In this document: positions 7,022 through 16,161 of the stretch, piece after piece
How the letters are laid out: each line of letters opens with the position of its first letter
Numbering within the stretch: position 1 is the first letter of the stretch
Source: Rhodoflexus caldus
Lineage (GTDB): Bacteria; Bacteroidota; Bacteroidia; Cytophagales; Thermoflexibacteraceae
DNA: 64,000 nucleotides
Direction of reading: 5' to 3'
Assembly: GCF_021206925.1 (NCBI RefSeq)
Contig: NZ_JAJPRF010000001.1
Coordinates: forward strand, 186,001-250,000
Position numbers and translations under genes: made by a program
Notes under the pieces: generated by a model
Database searches by the model: none
What the model saw: the letters and a program-made list of their open reading frames with translations, nothing else
What the model was told of the DNA's origin: nothing

Positions 7022-9964
7022 ATGAAAAAACTATTCTTCTTCAGCCTCGCCTTGTGGCTGACGGCAATAGTTGCCTATGCTCAGCCCAAGAGCTATGAGT
7101 GGAAAACCGGCAAAACCGGCAAATACACTTACCGCTACGTAACCAATGATCCGTTTGGGGCGCGTTTCTACAAGTTGGACAACGGCCTGACCGTAGTGCT
7201 TAGCGTAAACAAGCGCGAGCCGCGCATCTACACCATGATAACCACCCGTGCAGGCGCAGTAAATGACCCCCGCACCGATACCGGCCTTGCGCACTATCTG
7301 GAACACCTGATGTTTAAAGGTTCAAGCAAGTTTGGCACTACCGACTGGGAAAAAGAGAAAGCCCTGCTCACCAAAATTGAAGATTTGTACGATGAGTACG
7401 GCAAAACCACCGACACAGCCAAGCGCGCCGCCATTTACCGCGAAATTGACCGTGTTTCCAATGAAGCTGCCAAATTGGCAATTGCCAACGAGTACGACAA
7501 ACTGATGTCCAGCATGGGCTCACAGGGAACAAATGCCTTCACCGGTTATGAGTACACCAGCTATCTGGAAGACATCCCTTCCAATGCCTTAGACCGCTAT
7601 TTGGCCGTACAATCCGAACGCTTCCAAAACCCCGTGTTCCGCATTTTCCACACCGAATTGGAAACCGTTTATGAGGAAAAGAACATTTCATTGGACAACG
7701 ACGGCCGCAAAGCAAGCGAAGCCCTGTATGCTGCCCTGTTTGAGAAATACCACCTCAATAAGTCCATCCTCGGCGACCAAGAACACCTGAAAAACCCTAA
7801 CCCGCGCCGCATCCGCAAGTTCTACGAAACCTACTATGTGCCTAACAACATGGCCATCATTCTGGCAGGCGACTTGAACCCGGAAGAGGTAATGCCTAAG
7901 GTAGAAAAGGCGTTTGCTTGGATGAAAAGCAAACCGGTGGAAGACTACAAGGCCGCACCCGAGAAAGAAATTACCGAGCCGATTGTGCGCGAAGTATTCG
8001 GGCCGACACCCGAAAACGTAATATTCGGCTTCCGTATGCCCGGTTTGTTAGACCGCCGTGCTTCTCTGTTGCTAACCGTAGCCGATGACATTATGTCTAA
8101 CCGCGGTGCAGGTTTGTTAGACCTGAACCTGAACAAAAAACAGTTGGTACAAAACAGTTTTTCAGGCGCTAACCAAACACGCGGTTACAGCGTATGGCAG
8201 TTTGGCGGAACGCCCAAAGCAGGACAATCGCTCGAGGAAGTACGCGACCTGATTTTGGGTCAGTTAGAAAAACTCAAAAAAGGCGATTTTGACGAATCTA
8301 TCATTCAAGCCATTGTCAATAACGCCAAATTGAGCTACCTGCAACAGTCGGAGAATAACAACGCACGTGCGCTCACCATCATGCGTTCTTTCAGCTTAGA
8401 CTATGCCAACTCTTGGGATGCCTACCTGCGTCAATCCGACGAAATGAGCAAAATCACCAAAAAAGACATTGTTGATTTTGTAAACAAATATTGCGGCAAC
8501 AACTACGTAATCGTTTACAAGCGCAAAGGCGAAGACAAAAACGTGCTCAAACTGGCGAAACCACCTATTACACCGGTTTCACTGAACCGCGACGCACAGT
8601 CTGATTTCTTCAAGCAGGTAAGCAACATTCCGATGGCAGAAGTAAAACCGGTGTTTGTGGACTTTGAGAAAGACCTGAAACGCAGCAAAATTGCCGACAA
8701 AGTAGAGTTGCTGTATGCACAAAATACCGATAACCAACTGTATCGCCTTATTTTCCGCATAGAAGGTCTTGGTTCTTGGAACAACAAACTGCTGCCCTAC
8801 GCTTTCCAATACCTGCAATTCCTCGGTACGAACAAGTACTCTGCCGAAGACCTGAGCAAAGCGTTCTATGCCCTTGCAGCAAGCTATAACGCCAATGCCG
8901 GCGGAGAAACTACTTCGTTGGTGGTGAGCGGTTTGCAGGAAAACATGGAAAAAACACTGGAACTTTTACAGCACGTACTGCGCAATTGCAAAGCCGATGA
9001 ACAGGCATGGCAAATGCTGAAAGCACGTATCATCAAATCGCGCAACGATGCCAAACTGAACAAGCAGGCGATTATGCAAGGGCTGCGCAGCTATGCCACT
9101 TACGGCGCAAAAAATCCGTTCAATACAACATTGAGCAATGACGAAATCAACGCCATTACGCCACAACAATTAGTGGACATTCTGCACACGGTGCTCGACT
9201 ATCCGCACATGGTCATCTATTACGGCCCCAAAGCAATGAACGAAATCAGCGCCGATGTTGCCCGCCTGATGCCACTGCCGGCCGAGTTCAAACAATTGCC
9301 TGCACCTGTAACTTACAACCGCATTCCTACCGAAAAAAATCAGGTATTGTTTGCCGACTATAACATGGTGCAAGCCGAAATTTCGTGGATTCGCGTAACC
9401 GAACAATACAACCCAACGCTTACGCCAACCGTGCAAATGTTCAACGAATACTTCGGCGGCAACATGAGTTCGGTGGTGTTCCAATCGCTGCGCGAAGCCA
9501 AAGCATTGGCATACAGTACTTTCGCCACCTACGGCCAGCCTTCCAAAAAAGAAGACCGCTATACGCTGACCGGTTATATCGGTACGCAAGCCGATAAAAT
9601 CCACGATGCAATGGAAGGCATGAACGAGCTGCTGAAAGACATTCCCGAAGCTCAAAACATGTTTGAACTTTCACGCAAGAGCCTGAGAAAGTCTATTGAA
9701 ACCGAACGCGTAACCCGCGACGGCGTTATCTTCGCCTACTTGTCGGCCAAAGACTTGGGGCTGAAAGAAGAAGCACGCAAAGCCACCTACGAAGCATTGG
9801 AGAAGTTTACCTTTGACGATGTGAAACAATTCCACAAAGAAAAACTGTCCGGCAAACCGTATGTGTATTGCGTAGTAGCTTCCGAGCAAAAAATCAAGTT
9901 GGACGAACTGAACCGCTACGGCGAAGTGAAAAAACTGAGCTTGGAAGAAATCTTCGGCTACTAA
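7022..9964 (+). CDS. Zinc protease, M16 (pitrilysin/insulinase) family
   Basis: A 980-residue exported metallopeptidase. A clear signal peptide (MKKLFFFSLALWLTAIVAYA, cut before Q) sends it to the periplasm or outer membrane. The inverted zinc motif HYLEH is near residue 91, and the third ligand glutamate is in ELETVYEEKN. The length matches the two-repeat class, with an active N-terminal M16 half and an inactive C-terminal half that together form the closing chamber for peptide substrates. It is monocistronic, with its own promoter and terminator. The natural substrate cannot be deduced. Confidence 0.93.
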   Translation: MKKLFFFSLALWLTAIVAYAQPKSYEWKTGKTGKYTYRYVTNDPFGARFYKLDNGLTVVLSVNKREPRIYTMITTRAGAVNDPRTDTGLAHYLEHLMFKGSSKFGTTDWEKEKALLTKIEDLYDEYGKTTDTAKRAAIYREIDRVSNEAAKLAIANEYDKLMSSMGSQGTNAFTGYEYTSYLEDIPSNALDRYLAVQSERFQNPVFRIFHTELETVYEEKNISLDNDGRKASEALYAALFEKYHLNKSILGDQEHLKNPNPRRIRKFYETYYVPNNMAIILAGDLNPEEVMPKVEKAFAWMKSKPVEDYKAAPEKEITEPIVREVFGPTPENVIFGFRMPGLLDRRASLLLTVADDIMSNRGAGLLDLNLNKKQLVQNSFSGANQTRGYSVWQFGGTPKAGQSLEEVRDLILGQLEKLKKGDFDESIIQAIVNNAKLSYLQQSENNNARALTIMRSFSLDYANSWDAYLRQSDEMSKITKKDIVDFVNKYCGNNYVIVYKRKGEDKNVLKLAKPPITPVSLNRDAQSDFFKQVSNIPMAEVKPVFVDFEKDLKRSKIADKVELLYAQNTDNQLYRLIFRIEGLGSWNNKLLPYAFQYLQFLGTNKYSAEDLSKAFYALAASYNANAGGETTSLVVSGLQENMEKTLELLQHVLRNCKADEQAWQMLKARIIKSRNDAKLNKQAIMQGLRSYATYGAKNPFNTTLSNDEINAITPQQLVDILHTVLDYPHMVIYYGPKAMNEISADVARLMPLPAEFKQLPAPVTYNRIPTEKNQVLFADYNMVQAEISWIRVTEQYNPTLTPTVQMFNEYFGGNMSSVVFQSLREAKALAYSTFATYGQPSKKEDRYTLTGYIGTQADKIHDAMEGMNELLKDIPEAQNMFELSRKSLRKSIETERVTRDGVIFAYLSAKDLGLKEEARKATYEALEKFTFDDVKQFHKEKLSGKPYVYCVVASEQKIKLDELNRYGEVKKLSLEEIFGY

Positions 9965-9990
9965 TTGGCTTTTGAAGTAGTATCCGCGTC

Positions 9991-10023
9991 AAACCCGACG
10001 ACTCTTTGCGAGCTGTCGGGTTT
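9991..10023 (+). terminator. Terminator after the M16 peptidase gene
   Basis: AAACCCGAC pairs with GTCGGGTTT around a loop of about 15 nt, followed by a T-rich stretch. It is a diverged relative of the CCTGACAGG hairpins. Confidence 0.75.
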
Positions 10024-10112
10024 GTTTTAACTTTCCACTACATATCACCGCATTACCCGCTGTGTTGCAAAGCAACAGAATCATGGGCAGATAGGCGAAT
10101 ACGGAGGCATTA

Positions 10113-10300
10113 TGTAAGCCAATGAGCCATTATACAAAAACACAAGAGGTTTGCGAAAAATGCTTTACTTAAATTGCTGAAATACAGGTATTTAAACCTG
10201 ACAGATATCCAATACCTGTCAGGTTCGCGTATAACACAGTTTTCGCCGATTTTTAAATCCGCCCCCATCCGGATTCCGAAATGCCGATTTATTTTGCTAC
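10113..10300. repeat. Dispersed repeat, copy B: inverted tail + hairpin + second block
   Basis: Read on the minus strand, 10190-10113 gives a tail (TTTAAATACCTGTATTTCAG ... CGCAAACCTCTTGTGTTTTT) matching copies A and E. The hairpin AACCTGACAG/CTGTCAGGTT (10195-10225) is perfect but lacks a T-run. The second block (10231-10300, ending TTTATTTTGCT) is in plus orientation and ends 15 nt before the lpxK ATG. Together with the M16 terminator this fills most of the 351-bp gene-free stretch 9965-10315. Bases 10024-10112 show nothing recognisable. Confidence 0.65.
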
Positions 10301-10315
10301 TGATTTACTTTTATC

Positions 10316-11368
10316 ATGGTACCTCCTCAAAATCCCCTTTGGCATCTCCTGACCGCATTGCCTGCCGCCTTGTATGGCAGCCTCATGCGCTTCCGCAACC
10401 ACCTGTACGATATCGGCAACAAGCCCGAAATTCACTTTGAACTGCCCGTTATCAGTGTGGGGAACTTGGCAGTAGGCGGAACAGGCAAAACCCCCATGAC
10501 CGAATACCTGATTCGGTTGTTGATACCTGAGAAGAAAATCGCGGTTTTGAGTCGCGGCTATGGCCGAAAAACCAAAGGCTTCCTGTTGGCCAATGCAGAG
10601 GCAACCGCCGCAACCATTGGCGACGAGCCCATGCAGTATTTCACCAAATTTGGCAATCGGATAGTTGTGGCCGTTGGTGAAGACCGCGTAGCAGCCGTTC
10701 CCGAAATTTTGTTTGCCCACCCTGAAACAGAGGTGATTCTGTTAGACGATGCCTATCAGCACCGCAAAATAGGTCGTCGGCTCAACCTGCTGCTCACCGA
10801 GTACAGCCACCCGTTCTATGAAGACTTTGTGATGCCGCGCGGGAGTCTGCGGGAGTCGCGCAGCGGGGCTAATCGCGCCGATGCCGTTATTGTTACCAAA
10901 TGCCTGCCAACCATCACAGCGGACAACAGAAGCCAAATAACGGCAGCCGTTCGCCGATATGCCAAGCCTGAAACACCCGTCTTTTTCACCGGTATTACCT
11001 ACGCTCCTCCGCAATTTTTTTGGGGAACAACCCCAAACCTTAATCGAGGCGAAAAGGTTATACTTGTGTCGGGCATTGCCAAACATCAGGCTTGGGCAGA
11101 TGCCATGCAAAAGCAATTTGCCATTGCGGCAGGTTATCACTTTGCCGACCACCACCAATACCAAATGAAGGATGTGGCGACAATCATCAGTGCCTGCCAA
11201 AAACACGAGGCCGTATTGCTATGCACCGAAAAAGACATGGTCAAACTCAAACCCTTGCTACAACAAATACATGCGCCTGTTACGGCGTTTTTTCAACCCG
11301 TCAGTGTACAGTTTCTTTCCGATGAATCACTTTTTAAACAACTGATTTTTAACACTTTACAGCAATGA
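10316..11368 (+). CDS. lpxK: Tetraacyldisaccharide 4'-kinase (lipid A synthesis)
   Basis: Phosphorylates the 4' position of the lipid A precursor at the inner membrane. The 350-residue protein has the LpxK P-loop variant ISVGNLAVGGTGKTPMTE near residue 50, a conserved N-terminal membrane-associated helix, LLDDAYQHRKI (the family's DDxxQHR motif) and a late LCTEKDMVKL. Length is normal. The second repeat block lies immediately upstream and could carry its promoter. The last codons overlap the next gene by 4 bp (ATGA). Confidence 0.95.
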   Translation: MVPPQNPLWHLLTALPAALYGSLMRFRNHLYDIGNKPEIHFELPVISVGNLAVGGTGKTPMTEYLIRLLIPEKKIAVLSRGYGRKTKGFLLANAEATAATIGDEPMQYFTKFGNRIVVAVGEDRVAAVPEILFAHPETEVILLDDAYQHRKIGRRLNLLLTEYSHPFYEDFVMPRGSLRESRSGANRADAVIVTKCLPTITADNRSQITAAVRRYAKPETPVFFTGITYAPPQFFWGTTPNLNRGEKVILVSGIAKHQAWADAMQKQFAIAAGYHFADHHQYQMKDVATIISACQKHEAVLLCTEKDMVKLKPLLQQIHAPVTAFFQPVSVQFLSDESLFKQLIFNTLQQ

Positions 11369-11961
11369 CACAACTCAATTTAGACAAATCGTATTGGAGC
11401 AACCGCTACCGTGCCTGCGAAACAGGCTGGGACATTGGCAGCATCAGCACACCGCTGAAAGCATACATAGACCAATTGCCCGAATCGGCCAAAAACAGCC
11501 GCATCCTCATTCCCGGAGCAGGCAACGCCTACGAGGCAGAATACCTCTGGCAGCAAGGCTTTCGCCATGTGTTTGTGGCAGACATTGCCGCCGAGCCATT
11601 GGAAAACCTGCAAAATCGCATACCCGACTTCCCTGAAAGCCAGTTGCTGGAAACCGACTTCTTCCACCTGAAAGGCTCATTTGACTTGGTGATAGAGCAA
11701 ACTTTCTTCTGCGCCCTACACCCCAACTTGCGGACGGACTATGCCCGCAAAATGCACGAAATAATTGTTCCCGGGGGCAAACTGACCGGCGTACTGTTCA
11801 ATGCGCCCATGAACAGCGACCGCCCGCCCTTTGGCGGACATGCGGACGAATACCGCCGCTATTTTGACCCCTACTTCCGCTACCGACATTTCGCACCCTG
11901 CTACAACAGCATCCAACCTCGCCAAGGCAACGAATTATTTATCTGCTTAGAACGTTTTTAA
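11365..11961 (+). CDS. SAM-dependent methyltransferase, thiopurine methyltransferase-like
   Basis: A 198-residue class I methyltransferase of the TPMT family: N-terminal YWSNRYRACETGWDIGSIST, SAM-binding RILIPGAGNAYEAEYLWQQG, and LVIEQTFFCALHP. The product is soluble and full length. The physiological substrate in Bacteroidota is unknown; methylation of thiols or of selenium/tellurium compounds is described for relatives. The start codon overlaps the lpxK stop, so translation is probably coupled, but no metabolic link to lipid A is evident. Confidence 0.88.
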   Translation: MTQLNLDKSYWSNRYRACETGWDIGSISTPLKAYIDQLPESAKNSRILIPGAGNAYEAEYLWQQGFRHVFVADIAAEPLENLQNRIPDFPESQLLETDFFHLKGSFDLVIEQTFFCALHPNLRTDYARKMHEIIVPGGKLTGVLFNAPMNSDRPPFGGHADEYRRYFDPYFRYRHFAPCYNSIQPRQGNELFICLERF

Positions 11962-12035
11962 CGAATTTTAGGCATCTGATTAGCGGGCAATCGGGGCTTA
12001 GTTCGTAAATTGCCGCATAAACTTTCCCGATACGT

Positions 12036-12404
12036 ATGTTGTTAAAAATTGCCAATGGCTTACTGGCAAGCATTTTCGCCCTGTTTGCATGGTTTCAACT
12101 GAACGACCCCGACCCCTATTTGTGGGTAGCTATATACGGGTATGCGGCAGTTGTATCCTTTCTGGCAATATTTCGCTTTTATCAACTGTGGATGATTACA
12201 GTGGGGCTGGTTGTTTATACGGGCGGCATTTTGTATTTGCTGCCAAGTGTTTTTGATTGGCTGATGAATCATTCCGACGTAAGCCTGATTAGCGGCATGT
12301 CGGCAGAGCGTATGTACATAGAAGAATCACGCGAGTGTTTCGGGCTGATGATTACGCTGGCTTGTTTTGTTTTTCATTATTTTTCGGCAAAAAAATTGAA
12401 TTAA
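12036..12404 (+). CDS. TMEM220-like small membrane protein
   Basis: A 122-residue protein with four predicted membrane helices and the conserved FAWFQLNDPDPYLWVAIYG segment near residue 20, the hallmark of the transmembrane family 220. It also carries a late EESRECFGL motif. Function is unknown. Its stop codon abuts the purE start with no gap, indicating cotranscription. Confidence 0.78.
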   Translation: MLLKIANGLLASIFALFAWFQLNDPDPYLWVAIYGYAAVVSFLAIFRFYQLWMITVGLVVYTGGILYLLPSVFDWLMNHSDVSLISGMSAERMYIEESRECFGLMITLACFVFHYFSAKKLN

Positions 12405-12902
12405 ATGGTTGGCATTATCATGGGGAGTAAATCTGACCTACCCATTATGCGGCAGGCGGCAGAGGTGTTGCAAGAAATGGAAATAGCCTACGAGCTAACC
12501 ATTGTTTCGGCACACCGCACCCCATTGCGCATGGTAGAATATGCACAAAGTGCGCGGGAAAGAGGCTTGAAAGTCATTATTGCGGGTGCAGGCGGAGCAG
12601 CACACCTGCCCGGCATGGTGGCTTCCATCACCACGCTGCCCGTAATTGGTGTACCGGTCAAGTCTTCCAACTCCATAGACGGCTGGGACTCAGTTCTTTC
12701 CATCTTGCAAATGCCCGCAGGCGTACCGGTTGCTACCGTAGCACTGGACGGCGCTAAAAATGCAGGTATTCTGGCTGCGCAAATCATCAGCACCTACGAC
12801 CGTCGGGTAGCCGAAGCACTTTCGCTTTTCAAACAATCGCTAACCGATAAAGTTATGGAAACCGTTCAAGAAGTAGAACACTTAGGAGGGCTTAAACAAT
12901 GA
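12405..12902 (+). CDS. purE: N5-carboxyaminoimidazole ribonucleotide mutase
   Basis: Class I PurE, which interconverts N5-CAIR and CAIR in purine synthesis. The 165-residue protein shows GIIMGSKSDLPIMRQA at the N-terminus, VSAHRTPLRM carrying the catalytic histidine, and IAGAGGAAHLPGM. The partner purK is not in the window. It is tightly packed between the TMEM220-like gene and the next gene (4-bp ATGA overlap). Confidence 0.97.
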   Translation: MVGIIMGSKSDLPIMRQAAEVLQEMEIAYELTIVSAHRTPLRMVEYAQSARERGLKVIIAGAGGAAHLPGMVASITTLPVIGVPVKSSNSIDGWDSVLSILQMPAGVPVATVALDGAKNAGILAAQIISTYDRRVAEALSLFKQSLTDKVMETVQEVEHLGGLKQ

Positions 12903-13549
12903 ACCGAATAATTTACATAATAGCAGGGCTGCTGTTAGTTACAGGACTGCTTACCGCAACACACGCACAGGCGCAAGGCGAGCGCAAAGTAATTACCTTT
13001 TCGGGCATCATCGTAGAAGGCGACAGCTCTTATGGCGTGCGAGGCGTACACGTATATGTACCCCGCGCCGGACGCGGTACCGTAACCGACCAGTTCGGCT
13101 ACTTCTCTATGCCTACGCTGGTAGGCGATACGGTTGTTATCAGCGCCGTTGGCTACAAAACACACAAAATGGTTATTCCACGCCGCGAAGACAACGCTTT
13201 TTCGGTCATGATTAACCTCAAAATAGAAACCACCTTCCTGCCCGAAGTAGAGATTTTGCCGTTCCCTACCGAAGAACTGTTCAAAGAAGCGTTTATCGCG
13301 CTCAAATTGCCCGACCAAGAAAAATATGAAAACATGGAACGGAATTTGGCACAAGAAAGATTGGTGCGCATGTCGGCAGCCATGCCCATGGACGGCAGCC
13401 TGAACTATCGTAACTACATGAACACAAGTATTAACACAATGGCTAACCGCAACTTTGCAACAACTTTGCCCCTGTTAAATCCCTTTGCATGGGCACAGTT
13501 TATACAATCCATTAAACGGGGAGATTTGAAGAAAAAGAAAAACGATTAA
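12899..13549 (+). CDS. Exported carboxypeptidase-like regulatory-domain protein
   Basis: A 216-residue protein with a signal peptide (hydrophobic residues 4-22, cut around AQAQG) and one beta-sandwich domain of the CarboxypepD_reg type, seen as FSGIIVEGDSSYGVRGVHV and TVTDQFGYFSMPTL near residues 35-90. The rest is mainly helical. Such stand-alone domains are common on Bacteroidota envelopes and their role is unknown. It overlaps purE by 4 bp and precedes the mreBCD operon. Confidence 0.75.
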   Translation: MNRIIYIIAGLLLVTGLLTATHAQAQGERKVITFSGIIVEGDSSYGVRGVHVYVPRAGRGTVTDQFGYFSMPTLVGDTVVISAVGYKTHKMVIPRREDNAFSVMINLKIETTFLPEVEILPFPTEELFKEAFIALKLPDQEKYENMERNLAQERLVRMSAAMPMDGSLNYRNYMNTSINTMANRNFATTLPLLNPFAWAQFIQSIKRGDLKKKKND

Positions 13550-13565
13550 GCTAAGTTAAATTGCA

Positions 13566-13573
13566 TAGTTTTG
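13566..13573 (+). promoter_or_regulatory. -7 box (TAGTTTTG) before mreB
   Basis: An exact TAnnTTTG match 47 nt before the mreB ATG. There is no clear -33 element. Confidence 0.4.
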
Positions 13574-13620
13574 CACTGCCAAATAAAAAATAATCAAACG
13601 CCGATAAAGTAGAGTAAGAG

Positions 13621-14646
13621 ATGGGACTTTTTGACATGTTCTCCAGCGACATTGCCATAGATTTAGGTACGGCAAATACGCTGATTCTGCACAAAAATAA
13701 GATTGTGGTAGATGAGCCGTCTATCATTGCGATGGACAAAACAACCAATAAGGTAATTGCTATCGGCAGGTCGGCAATGATGATGCACGAAAAAACGCAT
13801 GAAAACATCAAAACCATACGCCCGCTGCGCGATGGCGTAATTGCCGATTTCCACGCTGCCGAGCACATGATTCGCGGCATGATTAAGATGATAGACACCG
13901 GCAAGCGTTTGATTACTCCTTCTCACCGCATGGTTATCTGTATCCCTTCGGGCATTACCGAAGTAGAAAAACGCGCCGTTCGCGACTCTGCCGAACATGC
14001 CGGCGCCAAAGAGGTGTACATGATTCACGAGCCTATTGCAGCAGCCATCGGTATAGGTATTGACATAGAAAAACCTGTGGGTACTATGATTGTGGATATT
14101 GGCGGCGGTACTACCGAAATTGCCGTTATCGCGCTTTCTGGTATCGTTTGCGACCAATCGGTACGCACCGCAGGCGACGTTTTCAACCGTGATATTTTGG
14201 ACTACATGCGCCGCCAACACAACCTGCTCATCGGCGAGCGCTCTGCTGAAACCATCAAGATAGAAGTCGGCTCAGCCCTTGCCGAATTAGACAACCCACC
14301 CGACGACTACGAAGTGCGCGGACGCGATTTGATGACCGGTATCCCCAAAGTAGTGAAGGTGTCATACCCCGAAATCGCCTTTGCCATTGACAAGTCCATT
14401 TCCAAAATTGAAGAAGCCATTCTCAAAGCGTTAGAAAGTTCACCTCCGGAACTGGCTGCCGATATTTACGACAACGGCATCCACCTAACCGGCGGTGGTG
14501 CACTGCTGCGCGGTTTAGACAAGCGCCTCTACATGAAAACCAAATTGCCTATTCACGTAGCCGAAGACCCGCTGCGTGCCGTTGTAAGAGGTACAGGCAT
14601 TGCGCTTGCCAAACTCAATGAGTACAAAGGTGTTTTGATGACTTAA
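13621..14646 (+). CDS. mreB: Rod shape-determining protein MreB
   Basis: Bacterial actin that organises lateral wall synthesis. The 341-residue protein begins with a membrane-binding amphipathic segment (MGLFDMFSSDIAI), then phosphate 1 DLGTANTLI, the connecting motif VDIGGGTTEIAVIALSGIV and HLTGGGALLRGLDKRL. All nucleotide-binding elements are intact. First gene of an mreB-mreC-mreD operon with gaps of 15 and 12 bp. It implies an elongated cell shape. Confidence 0.97.
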   Translation: MGLFDMFSSDIAIDLGTANTLILHKNKIVVDEPSIIAMDKTTNKVIAIGRSAMMMHEKTHENIKTIRPLRDGVIADFHAAEHMIRGMIKMIDTGKRLITPSHRMVICIPSGITEVEKRAVRDSAEHAGAKEVYMIHEPIAAAIGIGIDIEKPVGTMIVDIGGGTTEIAVIALSGIVCDQSVRTAGDVFNRDILDYMRRQHNLLIGERSAETIKIEVGSALAELDNPPDDYEVRGRDLMTGIPKVVKVSYPEIAFAIDKSISKIEEAILKALESSPPELAADIYDNGIHLTGGGALLRGLDKRLYMKTKLPIHVAEDPLRAVVRGTGIALAKLNEYKGVLMT

Positions 14647-14661
14647 TTCTGACTTGGAACA

Positions 14662-15504
14662 GTGCGGCAATTACTACTTTTGCTGGCGCGTTACAGAAAC
14701 TTCTTTTTGTTTTTGTTTTTGGAAACGATAGCCTGGGGGCTGATACAAGGTAGCAACGCATACCAAAGTGCCTTTTTTTTCACATTGACCAACAACATAG
14801 CCTCCTCCTTTAATCAGGCAAGGGAGTCGGTATTTCAATATCTCTACCTGCAAAAACAAAATGAGGTATTGGCAGAAGAAAATGCGCTGCTCCTGAAAAG
14901 GCTGGCGCAGCGCAGCACAGCAGGCAGCGAAAAACGCCCCGATTCACTCTATACCGGAGGATACAGTTTTATTGCCGCACGTGTCATTCAAAATTCGGTA
15001 GCCTTTGAAAACAATTTCATCATCCTTGACAAAGGAACCAACGACGGGATAGAACCCGGCATGGGGGTTATTACGGCCAATGGCGTGGTTGGCAAAATAC
15101 GGTCGTGCACGCAGAACGCATCTGTGGCCTACTCATTTCTGCACAACGACCTAAGCGTATCTGCACGAGTAAAGCGGTTGGGTGTTTTAGGCACGCTCAA
15201 ATGGGGGCGCAGCAACATCACGGAAGCCGACCTGCTCTACATAGGTCAGCACGAAAAAATAGCCCTTGGCGATACCGTTGTTACTGCCGGTTTCAATGCG
15301 GTTTATCCCCCCGATTTACCGTTAGGGGTTATCTCTCATATCAACTACGGTTCTTCGGCTATCGGAGGAAATGCCTTTTTGGACTTAAAAGTGCGGCTCA
15401 ACACCAACTATGCTACGCTGAACCATGTTTACATTGTCAAACATAAGCTGGCCGAACAAATCAACAAGCTCAAACAACAGGTAGCCATCCCAAAAACAGA
15501 TTAA
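14662..15504 (+). CDS. mreC: Rod shape-determining protein MreC
   Basis: Links MreB to the periplasmic wall-synthesis machinery. The 280-residue protein starts with GTG and has one N-terminal membrane helix (about residues 12-30), a coiled-coil stretch (LQKQNEVLAEENALLLKRL), then the double beta-barrel with NFIILDKGTNDGIEPGMGVI and GVVGKIRSCTQNASVAY. Normal length and order in the operon. Confidence 0.94.
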   Translation: MRQLLLLLARYRNFFLFLFLETIAWGLIQGSNAYQSAFFFTLTNNIASSFNQARESVFQYLYLQKQNEVLAEENALLLKRLAQRSTAGSEKRPDSLYTGGYSFIAARVIQNSVAFENNFIILDKGTNDGIEPGMGVITANGVVGKIRSCTQNASVAYSFLHNDLSVSARVKRLGVLGTLKWGRSNITEADLLYIGQHEKIALGDTVVTAGFNAVYPPDLPLGVISHINYGSSAIGGNAFLDLKVRLNTNYATLNHVYIVKHKLAEQINKLKQQVAIPKTD

Positions 15505-15516
15505 TACAACAATCCA

Positions 15517-16023
15517 ATGATTGAAAAGTACCCCGCTATACTCATTCGGTTTGCTGTCTATCTGTTGCTGCAAATCGTCTTTTTTAAAGACATTGCTCTT
15601 TTCAATCGGGCTGTCTGTTTGGTTTATATTCTGCCGCTGCTGTTGTTGCCACTGAATACCAAGCCATGGCAGCTTATGCTCATTGCATTTGCCTTGGGCT
15701 TCCTGACCGATGTTTTTTATGCAACCGGAGGGCTGCATACAGCCGCCTGCGTACTACTGGCATTTGCCAGACCTTATATACTAAACCTGATTGTGCCAAG
15801 CGGAGGCTATGACATGTCGGCCGAACCCTTCCTTTTTTTAATGGGTATGCGCTGGTTTTTGACTTACGGTTTTATCACGGTCGCGCTGCATCATCTCAGC
15901 CTTTTCCTTTTTGAATCACTCACCCTCACCAATATTTTCCAAACTATCCTGACAGCACTGCTCAGCAGTTTATTTACACTGACGGTTATTGTCATTTTGC
16001 AAGTGCTTTTCCACCGAAACTAA
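15517..16023 (+). CDS. mreD: Rod shape-determining protein MreD
   Basis: A 168-residue integral membrane protein with five or six helices, following mreC by 12 bp. Sequence conservation in MreD is low; identity rests on operon position, size and the segment ALGFLTDVFYATGGLHTAA, which is typical of the family. The usual downstream partners (penicillin-binding protein 2, RodA) are absent, and dnaK follows instead. Confidence 0.9.
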   Translation: MIEKYPAILIRFAVYLLLQIVFFKDIALFNRAVCLVYILPLLLLPLNTKPWQLMLIAFALGFLTDVFYATGGLHTAACVLLAFARPYILNLIVPSGGYDMSAEPFLFLMGMRWFLTYGFITVALHHLSLFLFESLTLTNIFQTILTALLSSLFTLTVIVILQVLFHRN

Positions 16024-16161
16024 ACTTTTCCCTGCCATTATGTCAGGCTTATTGCTAAAATACAGGCGTGGCACATGCCTTGCGAAACTGTAATAAAGCG
16101 TTTTTTACGCGTCTGGATTACAGCGTTCAATCTTACAACAGCAATAAAACGACAAACAATT

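Noticed and set aside
16024-16161. Riboswitch or heat-shock element before dnaK
   Set aside because: No recognisable CIRCE inverted repeat or known aptamer core; only short, unconvincing complementarities.
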